From Clostridia bacterium (GTDB lineage Bacteria; CBDUZB01; JAGLHV01), in contig JAUVLC010000115.1 of assembly GCA_030595925.1 (NCBI GenBank), positions 1-7,321 of the forward strand: 7,321 nucleotides of DNA. Reading direction: 5' to 3'. A program made the position numbers and the translations under genes. Under the pieces are notes generated by a model. The model was not told the DNA's origin, did no database searches, and saw only the letters and a list, made by a program, of their open reading frames with translations. This document shows positions 1 through 7,139 of this stretch, one piece after another (position 1 is the stretch's first letter; every line of letters begins with the position of its first letter).

Positions 1-1221
1 GAAGGGAAACATAATACAGAAACAGATCATCCTGAAAATGAATTTTTGGAGGTATGGTATGATGAGGGGATTATAGGATTGATTATTTTTCTCTGGATTT
101 TATGGAGGGTTTTTTCAGGGGGCATAAAAAAGATTAATGAATTATCATTAAATAATGCAAATATTGATAAAAAATCATCACTTTATTTGCCAAAGGAGCA
201 GTATTATTTAATCGGAATATTGTCGGGTTTGTTTGGGTTATTGGTACATAATCTTATGTGTGTGAATATGCGTTTTGTTTCCTCCGGATTTTTTTTCTGG
301 TTGTTTTTAGGAATGGCCGGGAATATAATTTTAAAGAAGGAAAAAAAATCGGACCTTATAGAGAAAGATATCTCTTATTCTTCAAAAGGGGTAATAATCG
401 GAAAACGGGTTTGTCAGATAATTATAGCCTGTGGGTGTATTTACTTGATTTTTCCTTTTCATCCATATGGGTTTTTTAGCCGTTTATTTCTTGCTGATTT
501 ACACCATAATCGGGCTATTGCTTATTCCAAACGGAAGATTTGGAAGGAAGCATTAAAGGAATATGAAGAAGTGATTAAGTTTAATCCTTCTTATGTTATG
601 GCTCACTACTTTATGGGAAACGTCTATAAAGACAGAAAGTTTCCCGGAGATATAGAGAAAGCGTTAAAAAAATATGAACAGGTTAAAAAAATTGCTCCCG
701 ATTATGTTCAGGTACATCTCCATGAAGGAAATACTTATTTTTATATGGCCAATCAGGCTGATAAAAAGGGGAAAAAAGAAGAATCGCAATTATATTATAA
801 AAAAGCCCTTATTGATTTTAAAAGGGCACAGTTGCTCGATCCTGTTTTTAGTACTACTTATATTAAAATTGCCGGATGTTGTTATCAATTAGGTAAATAT
901 AAAGAAGCCAAAGAAATTTTACAAATAGCATTATCTCATAAAGGGAAGAACTTTACCAATCATTTTTATGCGGATTGTTATATGAATTTGGCTAATATAT
1001 CGGTTATGGAGAAAGAAAATAAAATAGCGGAAGAATATTATAAAAAGGCAATAAGAAAAAAACCGGATTATGTTATAGCACATAGGAATTTAGCTATTTT
1101 TTATGCCCGGTTTGGTGAAAACCAACGATCAATTATTTACTGGAAAAATGTTTTAAAATTAAATCCCAAAGATAAAATAGCAATTCTTAACTTGAACAAA
1201 TTGAAAGCAAGTGAGAAATGA
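1..1221 (+). CDS. O-antigen ligase/polymerase-family membrane protein with C-terminal TPR domain (5'-truncated by window edge)
   Basis: The frame is open from base 1, so this is the C-terminal 406 residues of a longer protein; an internal TTG at 46 could be mistaken for a start but lies inside a conserved motif. Residues below count from the first codon of the window. The segment DHPENEFLEVWYDEGIIGL (9-27) matches the Wzy_C/O-antigen ligase signature, normally HNxxLxxxxExGxxG. Hydrophobic segments follow at about 22-39, 66-87, 93-110 and 133-152. About six TPR units then run from about 162 to 389, several ending in the typical NP or DP, and a short capping helix closes the chain. The family transfers or polymerises undecaprenyl-linked glycan at the periplasmic face of the inner membrane. 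The usual conserved His of the signature is Glu here (residue 12). The next gene has the same architecture and overlaps by 11 bases, suggesting tandem duplication and one operon. The exact substrate cannot be told. Confidence 0.85.
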   Translation, partial: EGKHNTETDHPENEFLEVWYDEGIIGLIIFLWILWRVFSGGIKKINELSLNNANIDKKSSLYLPKEQYYLIGILSGLFGLLVHNLMCVNMRFVSSGFFFWLFLGMAGNIILKKEKKSDLIEKDISYSSKGVIIGKRVCQIIIACGCIYLIFPFHPYGFFSRLFLADLHHNRAIAYSKRKIWKEALKEYEEVIKFNPSYVMAHYFMGNVYKDRKFPGDIEKALKKYEQVKKIAPDYVQVHLHEGNTYFYMANQADKKGKKEESQLYYKKALIDFKRAQLLDPVFSTTYIKIAGCCYQLGKYKEAKEILQIALSHKGKNFTNHFYADCYMNLANISVMEKENKIAEEYYKKAIRKKPDYVIAHRNLAIFYARFGENQRSIIYWKNVLKLNPKDKIAILNLNKLKASEK

Positions 1222-3283
1222 TGTGGTTGCTTATAGATTAATCGGATATATTTTTAGTTTTTTGATATTAGTTCCACCTCTTATTTTTTTTACCAATCTG
1301 ACCCAAAACCCTTACTCTATTCAGGCAGTGATGTTAAATATTGGTATTTTGTTAATCTGGGGAATATGGATAGTAGAAAGCTTGATAAAAAAAAGAGTAA
1401 TTCTTGTAAAAACATACATGGATGTTCCTTTTTGTTTATTTTTTTTAATTTGTATTCTGTCATTTATTTGGTCTTTATTTACCCATTGGCAGATGAAGGA
1501 TGCTATATGTAATTTTGGGTTAAAAAATATATTTTTTCTTTTAAATAATTTTTTAGTTTTTTATGGGACAATATATTTTTTAGGCGAAAGGGAAAAAGTA
1601 AGAAAAATTAGTTATTTATTTTTCTTATTAACCTTTTTTGTATGTGGATATGGGATTTTACAATATCTGGGATTGGAAGAGATCTGGAAGCATAATTTAA
1701 ATCCGTTTGGAAATAGATGTATGTCTACTTTTGGCAATCCTAATTTTTTAGCTACTTTTTTGGTGTTAATGTTGCCTTTAATTTTTGGTTTTTTTATTAA
1801 GGAAAAAAATTTTTTAAAAAAGGTTTTTTTCCTTTTTTTATTTTTACTTGCCTTTATTATTTTACTTTTCACTTTTTGTCGCAGTTCCTGGCTTGGTTTT
1901 TTTACTGCATTTATTTGTGTTTTGGGCTTATGGGGGATTATCGATAAAGGAATAATTTTGCGAAATAAGAGATGGCTGGTGATTTTTTTTGTCTTTATTC
2001 TTTTAAGTATTTTATTGTTTTCCGGTAATTCAGTTACGAAGAAGGGGAAAAACATAATTCAACAAGGTTATGGGGCGTTTACCGTAAAAAAAACTAATCA
2101 GTCAATATATCAACGTCTTCTTATTTGGAAAACAGCAGTGGCAATAGTAAAGGATTATCCTCTTTTGGGTTGTGGGTGGGGGTGTTTTGAATTATTTTAT
2201 CCGTTTTATCAAGGACAATTTTTAAATGAAGAACAGTTTGTTTCTTTTCGTACCCATGCTAATAATGTACATAATGAAATTTTAGAAGTATTAACTCAGA
2301 CAGGTTTTATTGGTTTAGCCATATTTTGTTATCTGTTGATTAGTTTAGGAAGATATTGTTGTCATTTAATAAAGAAATTGACTGATATAAAGGTAAAAGA
2401 AGAGGAAAAGATATTAATACCATGTTTTATAGGAGCTATAGCAGGTGTTTTTACCGATAATATGTTTAATGTTTCTTTTCATTTTTCTATTCCTGCTTTT
2501 TTTTTCTGGGTAAGTCTCGGCTTTTTGATAAGTATGGGGAACAAAGTGGAAGGAAAGGAATGTCGCGTTTTAATTGATTGGAGAAAACCCGAAAACGGGT
2601 TTTTAAAAAAATTACTCCCCTTTTTTTTTAGTATAATTTTCTTAATTTTAATTGGGAAAGGGATTTACGGCCAAATAAAAAATTTTACTGCTGAGACCTA
2701 TTTTTGGAAAGGGCATAAGTTATCAAGAAATTCTAATTTTTATAATGAAGCGATTCTTAATTATAAAAAAGCATATAAATTAAATCCGTTTTATGTGCGA
2801 AATAATTATCAATTAGGAAACCTGTTAGCTAAAATGGGTGATATAAAAGGTTCTTTGCGTGCTTACGAAAATGCCTTGCGTGCTCATCCGGGTTATGATG
2901 AGATATATTTTAATCTGGGAGTACAATATTCTAAGATAAGACAATGGGACAAGGCTATAGAAAATTATTTGCAAGCACTAAAGATGAATCCTTTTAATGT
3001 CTTTATTCATATTAATTTAGGACGGGTTTATATGGAAAAAGAAATGTTAAAGGAAGGATTGATTCTTTATAATAGAGCGTTAAAATTAGATTCTAATAAC
3101 AAAGATATTTATAATAATTTAGGATATATTTATACTAAAATGAAAAACTGGAAAAAGGCAAGAGAATGTTATATTAAAGCTTTGCAGATAGACCCTGATT
3201 TTTATGAAGCCAGAGAAAATTTATTTTCCCTGCAGAAAACATTAGAAAACACAGGATTTAATAAAGAATTTCAATCTCCTTGA
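1211..3283 (+). CDS. O-antigen ligase/polymerase-family membrane protein with C-terminal TPR domain (complete)
   Basis: This 690-residue protein has about nine hydrophobic segments in residues 9-271, then a hydrophilic loop (272-357), then further segments at about 358-380, 400-418, 424-442 and 467-485. Family landmarks are GNPNFLA (175-181), the Arg in TFCRSSWLGF (R224), and HNEILEVLTQTGFIGL with H354 at the end of the large loop. This matches WaaL/Wzy-type enzymes, which transfer or polymerise lipid-linked glycan on the periplasmic side. Five regular TPR units follow (about 494-662), most ending in NP, HP or DP, with a capping helix. If the N-terminus is cytoplasmic, the thirteenth segment (467-485) would put the TPRs in the periplasm. 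The GTG at 1211 overlaps the previous gene's end; an in-frame GTG at 1223 is an alternative, and neither has a strong ribosome binding site, which fits translational coupling. It could be a ligase, a polymerase or a protein glycosylase. Confidence 0.88.
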   Translation: MRNDVVAYRLIGYIFSFLILVPPLIFFTNLTQNPYSIQAVMLNIGILLIWGIWIVESLIKKRVILVKTYMDVPFCLFFLICILSFIWSLFTHWQMKDAICNFGLKNIFFLLNNFLVFYGTIYFLGEREKVRKISYLFFLLTFFVCGYGILQYLGLEEIWKHNLNPFGNRCMSTFGNPNFLATFLVLMLPLIFGFFIKEKNFLKKVFFLFLFLLAFIILLFTFCRSSWLGFFTAFICVLGLWGIIDKGIILRNKRWLVIFFVFILLSILLFSGNSVTKKGKNIIQQGYGAFTVKKTNQSIYQRLLIWKTAVAIVKDYPLLGCGWGCFELFYPFYQGQFLNEEQFVSFRTHANNVHNEILEVLTQTGFIGLAIFCYLLISLGRYCCHLIKKLTDIKVKEEEKILIPCFIGAIAGVFTDNMFNVSFHFSIPAFFFWVSLGFLISMGNKVEGKECRVLIDWRKPENGFLKKLLPFFFSIIFLILIGKGIYGQIKNFTAETYFWKGHKLSRNSNFYNEAILNYKKAYKLNPFYVRNNYQLGNLLAKMGDIKGSLRAYENALRAHPGYDEIYFNLGVQYSKIRQWDKAIENYLQALKMNPFNVFIHINLGRVYMEKEMLKEGLILYNRALKLDSNNKDIYNNLGYIYTKMKNWKKARECYIKALQIDPDFYEARENLFSLQKTLENTGFNKEFQSP
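2584..2604 (+). other. Terminator-like hairpin inside the coding region
   Basis: A perfect 8-base inverted repeat, AAAACCCG / CGGGTTTT, flanks an AAAA loop and runs into a five-T tract. It has the shape of an intrinsic terminator but sits inside the second ligase gene, at codons for about residues 459-465, just before the last membrane segment and the TPR domain. The GC core is only 4 bp, so any termination would be partial. It may simply follow from the codons used in this AT-rich gene. Confidence 0.35.
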
Positions 3284-3299
3284 CTTTTAAAAATTAATT

Positions 3300-3328
3300 T
3301 TGTAACATCTAAAGAATAGACATAAAAT
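3300..3328 (+). promoter_or_regulatory. Candidate sigma70-type promoter for the galT-glgA pair
   Basis: TTGTAA (3300-3305; 4 of 6 to TTGACA) and TAAAAT (3323-3328; 5 of 6 to TATAAT) are 17 bases apart. Transcription would begin near 3335, giving a leader of roughly 80 bases before galT. AT-rich intergenic DNA yields such matches by chance, so this is a candidate only. A second -10-like hexamer, TATACT (3373-3378), has no good -35 partner. Confidence 0.4.
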
Positions 3329-3374
3329 AAAATGACTTTTGTGGGTTTTTAGGGGTTGTTTATACGGATAAATA

Positions 3375-3390
3375 TACTATTGTAATAGTA
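3375..3390. promoter_or_regulatory. 16-bp perfect palindrome, possible operator upstream of galT
   Basis: TACTATTGTAATAGTA is two perfect 7-base arms around a GT centre. It lies 27 bases before the galT start and overlaps the -10-like hexamer TATACT. Its size and symmetry suit a dimeric repressor site, which could control the galT-glgA pair. No regulator gene is in the window, and the all-AT-biased arms could have arisen by chance. Confidence 0.35.
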
Positions 3391-3403
3391 AAGAAAAGGA
3401 AGT

Positions 3404-3410
3404 AGGGAGG
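3404..3410 (+). promoter_or_regulatory. Strong ribosome binding site of galT
   Basis: AGGGAGG lies 7 bases before the ATG at 3418. This fixes the start of the GalT-family gene and shows that it is translated independently of the upstream ligase genes. Confidence 0.8.
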
Positions 3411-3417
3411 TATTTAA

Positions 3418-4416
3418 ATGCCTGAATTGAGGAAAGATCCCGTTATAGGAAGATGGGTGATTATTTCTGGCGAAAGGGGAAAAAGACCTTCGGATTTTGC
3501 TATAGAAAAAGAAATACAGGAGGTTAGTTTTTGTCCTTTTTGTGCGGGACAGGAAGATAAGACTCCTCCGGAAATCGTTGCTTATCGGGAAGAAAATTCC
3601 AAAGCGGATTCACCCGGATGGTGGGTTCGGGTTGTCCCTAATAAGTTTCCGATTTTACAAATAGAAGGACACTTAAATCGGGTAGGGGAAGGTATGTATG
3701 ACCGGATGAACGGGGTTGGAGCTCATGAAGTAATCATTGAAACCCCTGATCATCATAAAGAAATTTTTGAATTAGAAGATAAAAGGATAGAAGATATTCT
3801 TTGGATTTATCGGGATAGAATTATAGATTTGAAAAAAGATGTTCGCTTTCAATATATTCTTATTTTTAAAAATCGGGGAATAGCAGCTGGTGCATCTTTA
3901 TCACATCCCCACTCTCAATTGATAGCTACTCCTATTGTTCCTAAAAGAGTAAAAGAAGAAATAAGAGGGGCAAAATCTTATTATGAGTATAAGGAAAGAT
4001 GTGTGTTTTGTGATATAGTCCGGCAGGAAATAAATACCCGCGAACGTTTGATAATAGAAAATGAGGACTTTGTAGCAATAGAGCCATTTGCTCCTCGGTT
4101 TCCTTTTGAAACATGGATTTTACCAAAAGTGCATAATTGTTCTTTTGAAAATATTCAAAAAAAGGAAGTAAGTAATCTTGCTCAGGTATTAAAAGACATT
4201 TTGGAAAGGATAAATAAAGTTTTGGATAATCCTCCCTTTAATTATATCATTCATAGTGCTCCGCTTAATAGTTCTAACCTTTCTTATTATCACTGGCATA
4301 TAGAAATTATACCTAAATTAACCAAAGTGGCGGGTTTTGAATGGGGAACGGGCTTTTATATTAATCCTACTCCACCGGAAGAGGCAGCGAGGTTTTTAAG
4401 GGAAGTAGAAGAATAA
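3418..4416 (+). CDS. galT: Galactose-1-phosphate uridylyltransferase family protein (GalT / ADP-glucose phosphorylase-like)
   Basis: This 332-residue protein belongs to the GalT branch of the HIT superfamily, whose members swap a nucleotide monophosphate between hexose-1-phosphates through a nucleotidyl-histidine intermediate. The active-site motif HPHSQ is intact (H163, H165, Q167; H165 the likely nucleophile). A first metal site is suggested by CPFC (C39, C42), H112 or H113, and H163. The C-terminal half has a second CxxC (C195, C198), H239, H279 and HWH (H292, H294). E. coli GalT, as I recall, binds its second metal through Glu and His without such a Cys pair, whereas plant ADP-glucose phosphorylase (At5g18200 type) uses two Cys/His zinc sites. 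The gene sits 15 bases before glgA and no galK, galE or galM is visible, so a role with ADP- or UDP-glucose is plausible. Family membership is secure; substrate is not. The gene ends with two stop codons in tandem. Confidence 0.93.
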   Translation: MPELRKDPVIGRWVIISGERGKRPSDFAIEKEIQEVSFCPFCAGQEDKTPPEIVAYREENSKADSPGWWVRVVPNKFPILQIEGHLNRVGEGMYDRMNGVGAHEVIIETPDHHKEIFELEDKRIEDILWIYRDRIIDLKKDVRFQYILIFKNRGIAAGASLSHPHSQLIATPIVPKRVKEEIRGAKSYYEYKERCVFCDIVRQEINTRERLIIENEDFVAIEPFAPRFPFETWILPKVHNCSFENIQKKEVSNLAQVLKDILERINKVLDNPPFNYIIHSAPLNSSNLSYYHWHIEIIPKLTKVAGFEWGTGFYINPTPPEEAARFLREVEE

Positions 4417-4431
4417 TAAAGGTGGAAAAAG

Positions 4432-5910
4432 ATGAATGTTTTACTTGCTGCTTCAGAATGTGTGCCTTTTGCTAAAACAGGAGGGTTAGCCGATGTAACG
4501 GGGGCATTACCTAAAGCATTAAAAAAACTCAAACATGATGTGCGTGTAATTATGCCCCGGTACAAGAAAATAGACGCTAAGAAATTTAATTTAAAAGTTA
4601 TTGCTCGAAATATTCCCGTTTCTTTTAAGGATAAAGTAGAATTTGCTACAATAATGGAAGGTAAAATTAATTCAAAGTCCTCCATTCCTGTTTATTTTAT
4701 AGATAATGAGAAATATTATAATCGTGATGAGTTATACAGGACTTCTTTAGGAGATTATCCTGATAACGGGGAAAGGTTTATTTTTTTTTCCCGGGCTGTT
4801 TTAGAAGCAACCAAAGCAATAGATTTTAAGCCTGATGTAATTCATTGTAATGATTGGCAAACCGGCCTTATTTCTGCTTACCTTAAAACGCTTTATAAAT
4901 TAGATTCTTTTTTCCTTCGTACGGCTGTTCTTTATACCATTCATAATATTGCATATCAAGGTGTTTTTTCCAGAGATATTTTTTATTTAGCCGGTTTTGA
5001 TCGGGAAGATTTTATTCCACAACGGTTGGAATATTATGGACAGATTAATTTTATGAAGGCAGGATTAGTTTATGCGGAAATATTAAATACCGTTAGCAAA
5101 ACTTATAGCCGTCAGATTCAAACCGGGGAGGAATTTGGACGGGGAATGGAGGGAGTGCTGGAACATAGAAAGAAAGATCTTTATGGAATAATAAACGGTT
5201 TAGATTATAGTATATGGAACCCTGAACAGGATCAAAATATTATTGTTCAATATAGTTCGGATGATTTAGAAGGAAAAACAATTTGTAAGAAAGACTTACA
5301 AAAGATAAGCGGGTTGCCGATTGGTCCCGATATTCCTTTAATTGGGTTAGTTGCCCGGTTGGATGCTCAAAAAGGACTGGATATTTTTTATGCAGCGGTT
5401 GGAAGAATGATGAAAATGAAGTTGCAATTAATTATTTTGGGAACAGGTGATCCCGTATATATGGAATTGTTTGAGAGAATAGGGATAAAATATCCGAGAA
5501 AGATAAGTGTAAATTTAAAATTTGATAATATGTTAGCGCATAAGATTTACGCCGGCAGTGATATGTTTCTTATCCCTTCTCGTTTTGAACCGTGTGGATT
5601 GGGACAATTGATTAGTTTTGTTTATGGAACAATCCCTATTGTTCATAGAACAGGTGGATTGGCTGATACGGTAGATTCTTTTAATGTTAAAACAGGGATG
5701 GGAAAAGGATTTCTTTTTGATGAATATAATGCAAAAAGTCTTTTTGAATCAATTAAAAAAGCAGTAAAAACATATAAAACTAAGAAGAAATGGAATAGGC
5801 TGATAAAAAACGGAATGGAAGCTGATTTTTCCTGGGGAAAAGCAGCAAAAAGTTATGTAAAATTGTATAAAAAAGCACAACAAAAAAAAACAAAAGCAGC
5901 AGGACAATAA
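4432..5910 (+). CDS. glgA: Glycogen (starch) synthase, GT5 family
   Basis: This 492-residue protein is close in length to E. coli GlgA (about 477). It elongates alpha-1,4-glucan from ADP-glucose (UDP-glucose in some relatives) in the cytoplasm. The N-terminal Rossmann domain begins with the nucleotide-sugar-binding KTGGLADV (15-22, K15) and includes HCNDWQTGL (138-146) and TIHNIAYQG (169-177). The linker motif GIINGLDYSIWNP (252-264) follows. The C-terminal domain has ARLDAQKGLD (308-317, R309 and K314), LGTGD (336-340), SRFEPCGLGQ (383-392, E386) and RTGGLADTV (406-414), so all catalytic and donor-binding motifs are intact. A short Lys/Ala/Gln-rich tail ends the protein. GGTGG (4421-4425) lies 6 bases before the ATG. 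The 15-base gap after the GalT-family gene indicates one transcript. No branching enzyme, phosphorylase or GlgC is in the window. Confidence 0.97.
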   Translation: MNVLLAASECVPFAKTGGLADVTGALPKALKKLKHDVRVIMPRYKKIDAKKFNLKVIARNIPVSFKDKVEFATIMEGKINSKSSIPVYFIDNEKYYNRDELYRTSLGDYPDNGERFIFFSRAVLEATKAIDFKPDVIHCNDWQTGLISAYLKTLYKLDSFFLRTAVLYTIHNIAYQGVFSRDIFYLAGFDREDFIPQRLEYYGQINFMKAGLVYAEILNTVSKTYSRQIQTGEEFGRGMEGVLEHRKKDLYGIINGLDYSIWNPEQDQNIIVQYSSDDLEGKTICKKDLQKISGLPIGPDIPLIGLVARLDAQKGLDIFYAAVGRMMKMKLQLIILGTGDPVYMELFERIGIKYPRKISVNLKFDNMLAHKIYAGSDMFLIPSRFEPCGLGQLISFVYGTIPIVHRTGGLADTVDSFNVKTGMGKGFLFDEYNAKSLFESIKKAVKTYKTKKKWNRLIKNGMEADFSWGKAAKSYVKLYKKAQQKKTKAAGQ

Positions 5911-5952
5911 AAAAGGCAATTTTTTTAGTCTCAACAAATTTATTTTGCGTTT

Positions 5953-6870
5953 TTATAAATAAGTTAACCATTGCTGGGAATCAGTAATTTTACCTTCAAT
6001 AATACCAAAAAACTCATCCTGGAGTTTTTTGGTCGTAATTCCTCTTTTTCCTTTATTAATAGGGATATTATCTATTTTTACAACAGGTGTTATCTCTACA
6101 GCGGTTCCGGTAAAAAATACTTCGTCGGCAAGGTACAAGGCTTCCCTGGGAATAAGATGTTGTTCTACCCGAATATTTAAATTTCGGGCAATAACGAAAA
6201 TACTATGACGGGTAATCCCTGCTAAAATAGAAGCACTGGTAGGAGGAGTATAAATAACACCGTTTTTAACCATGAAAATGTTTTCTCCCGATCCTTCGGA
6301 AACATAGCCATGAGCATCTAAAGCGATTCCCTCGTCAAATCCGTCCTGAACAGCTTCCATTTTAATTAATTGTGAGTTAAGGTAATTTCCGCCTGCCTTA
6401 GCTAAAGCAGGAAAGGTGTCGGGAGCCGGTCTTCTCCAGGAAGAAACACGTACGGATACACCTTTTTCTCTTACCCCTTCACCTAAATATTCTCCCCACT
6501 CCCAGGCTGCAATGGCACAACAGACAGGATTTTTCAAAGGATTTAATCCCATATTTCCGTATCCCCGGAAAACAAAAGGGCGGACATAACATTCTTTAAG
6601 ATTGTTTTTCTGTACGGTTTCAATGACGGCTTTGGTGAAAGTTTCTTTGGAGAAAGGAATTTCTATTCGATATATTTTTGCTGATTCATAAAGACGATTT
6701 ATGTGGGCTTTTAAGCGAAAAATAACAGTACCTTTGTCGTTTTTATAACAACGCATACTTTCAAAAATAGAAGAACCATAATGTACAACATGAGAGAGAA
6801 TATGTGTCGTTGCTTCCGACCATTTAACAAATTTACCGTCATACCAAATTTCCCCTTTTCCGAAAGTCAT
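5953..6870 (-). CDS. ilvE: Branched-chain-amino-acid aminotransferase
   Basis: This 305-residue fold-type IV PLP enzyme carries out the last step of Val, Leu and Ile synthesis, transferring an amino group from glutamate to the branched 2-keto acid. Landmarks are [13 protein letters not shown] (30-42), YVRP (95-98), the PLP lysine K158 in [19 protein letters not shown] (191-199) with the conserved Glu, GITRHS (218-223), and the carboxylate-binding [12 protein letters not shown] (252-263), which points to BCAT rather than D-amino-acid transaminase or ADC lyase. Numbering and length closely follow E. coli IlvE. A GTG at 6876 is in frame but only 2 bases from the AGGAGG; the ATG at 6870, at 8 bases, is preferred. 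The gene is convergent with glgA, 42 bases away, and probably monocistronic from the promoter at 7140-7168. Confidence 0.95.
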   Translation of the reverse strand: MTFGKGEIWYDGKFVKWSEATTHILSHVVHYGSSIFESMRCYKNDKGTVIFRLKAHINRLYESAKIYRIEIPFSKETFTKAVIETVQKNNLKECYVRPFVFRGYGNMGLNPLKNPVCCAIAAWEWGEYLGEGVREKGVSVRVSSWRRPAPDTFPALAKAGGNYLNSQLIKMEAVQDGFDEGIALDAHGYVSEGSGENIFMVKNGVIYTPPTSASILAGITRHSIFVIARNLNIRVEQHLIPREALYLADEVFFTGTAVEITPVVKIDNIPINKGKRGITTKKLQDEFFGIIEGKITDSQQWLTYL

Positions 6871-6878
6871 AAACACTG

Positions 6879-6884
6879 CCTCCT
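6879..6884 (-). promoter_or_regulatory. Ribosome binding site that decides the ilvE start
   Basis: A perfect AGGAGG on the minus strand lies 8 bases before the ATG at 6870 and only 2 bases before the in-frame GTG at 6876. The spacing selects the ATG and shortens the protein by two residues compared with the longest reading frame. Confidence 0.85.
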
Positions 6885-6930
6885 TTAGTAAAAAAATTTA
6901 CAAATTTATGCAAAAACACCTATTTAATAT

Positions 6931-6985
6931 CGTTGCGACTAATCCTTCGACAATACTCAGAGCAAACTCAGAGATGAAGCAATTT
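6931..6985. repeat. Probable decayed copy of a dispersed intergenic repeat
   Basis: Read on the plus strand, the segment starts with CGTTGCGACTAATCCTTCGA and ends with GATGAAGCAATTT. It contains two copies of ACTCAGAG (6955-6962 and 6966-6973) separated by CAA. From memory, ends of the form ATTGCGA...GAAGCAAT with an internal CCTTCGAC and CTCAG mark a short non-coding repeat scattered through many bacterial genomes. The resemblance is inferred; only one copy lies in the window. It falls within the probable 5' leader of ilvE. Confidence 0.4.
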
Positions 6986-7026
6986 CCATAAAGTAGCCTG
7001 CGATGCCCTATCTTATTTCCTACATC

Positions 7027-7043
7027 CTCCGCCTCAGGCGGAG
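7027..7043. repeat. GC-rich perfect inverted repeat
   Basis: CTCCGCCT and AGGCGGAG are perfect 8-base arms around a single C, forming a 7-bp stem with a 3-base loop. It is a GC-rich island in otherwise AT-rich DNA. It lies in the probable ilvE leader, without a following T tract in either direction, so it is not an intrinsic terminator. It may be part of a small mobile repeat or an RNA structural element. Confidence 0.55.
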
Positions 7044-7046
7044 CGG

Positions 7047-7069
7047 GTCCTCCTTAAAGATTGGAGGAC
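7047..7069. repeat. Second perfect inverted repeat beside the first
   Basis: GTCCTCC and GGAGGAC are perfect 7-base arms around a 9-base loop (7054-7062). It starts 3 bases after the neighbouring GC-rich inverted repeat, so the ilvE leader RNA could form two stacked hairpins. The minus-strand copy contains AGGAGG-like sequence, but no start codon or reading frame worth calling follows it. No T tract follows. Confidence 0.5.
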
Positions 7070-7139
7070 AAGCAAACAGGCAAACAAAAATTGTATTTTG
7101 CGAAACCCGTAAAGAGATTTAGTTTCAAAAAGTAAAAAA

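Noticed and set aside
1612-2055. Long open minus-strand frame inside the second ligase gene
   Set aside because: It is a Lys-rich shadow of the T-rich, Phe-rich membrane-coding strand, with no start signal or family motif.
2497-2629. Nine-T tracts (2497-2505 and 2621-2629) in the second ligase gene as phase-variation switches
   Set aside because: Similar nine-base tracts occur in glgA (4781-4789, 5882-5890) and simply encode Phe or Lys in AT-rich DNA; nothing marks the ligase tracts as special.
3290-3301. AAAATTAATTTT palindrome after the second ligase gene, as a terminator
   Set aside because: It is an all-AT palindrome with no loop and no GC core; it would not form a stable RNA hairpin.
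4356-4685. Open minus-strand frame across the galT-glgA junction
   Set aside because: It is antisense to well-supported genes on both sides and has no recognisable domain or ribosome binding site.
5909-5926. A6-GGCA-A-T7 between the convergent glgA and ilvE genes, as a bidirectional terminator
   Set aside because: The stem is only A-T pairs, so termination is doubtful; the position is suitable but the structure is too weak to call.
6967-6999. Minus-strand mini-frame MEIASSLSLL in the ilvE leader, as an attenuation leader peptide
   Set aside because: Ile and Leu codons are present but not in a run, no good ribosome binding site precedes it, no terminator/antiterminator follows, and it lies in the repeat-like segment.
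7020-7070. T-box leader of ilvE, because the minus strand reads AGGAGGACCCGC
   Set aside because: It only loosely resembles the T-box motif AGGGTGGNACCGCG, and no specifier loop or terminator is evident.
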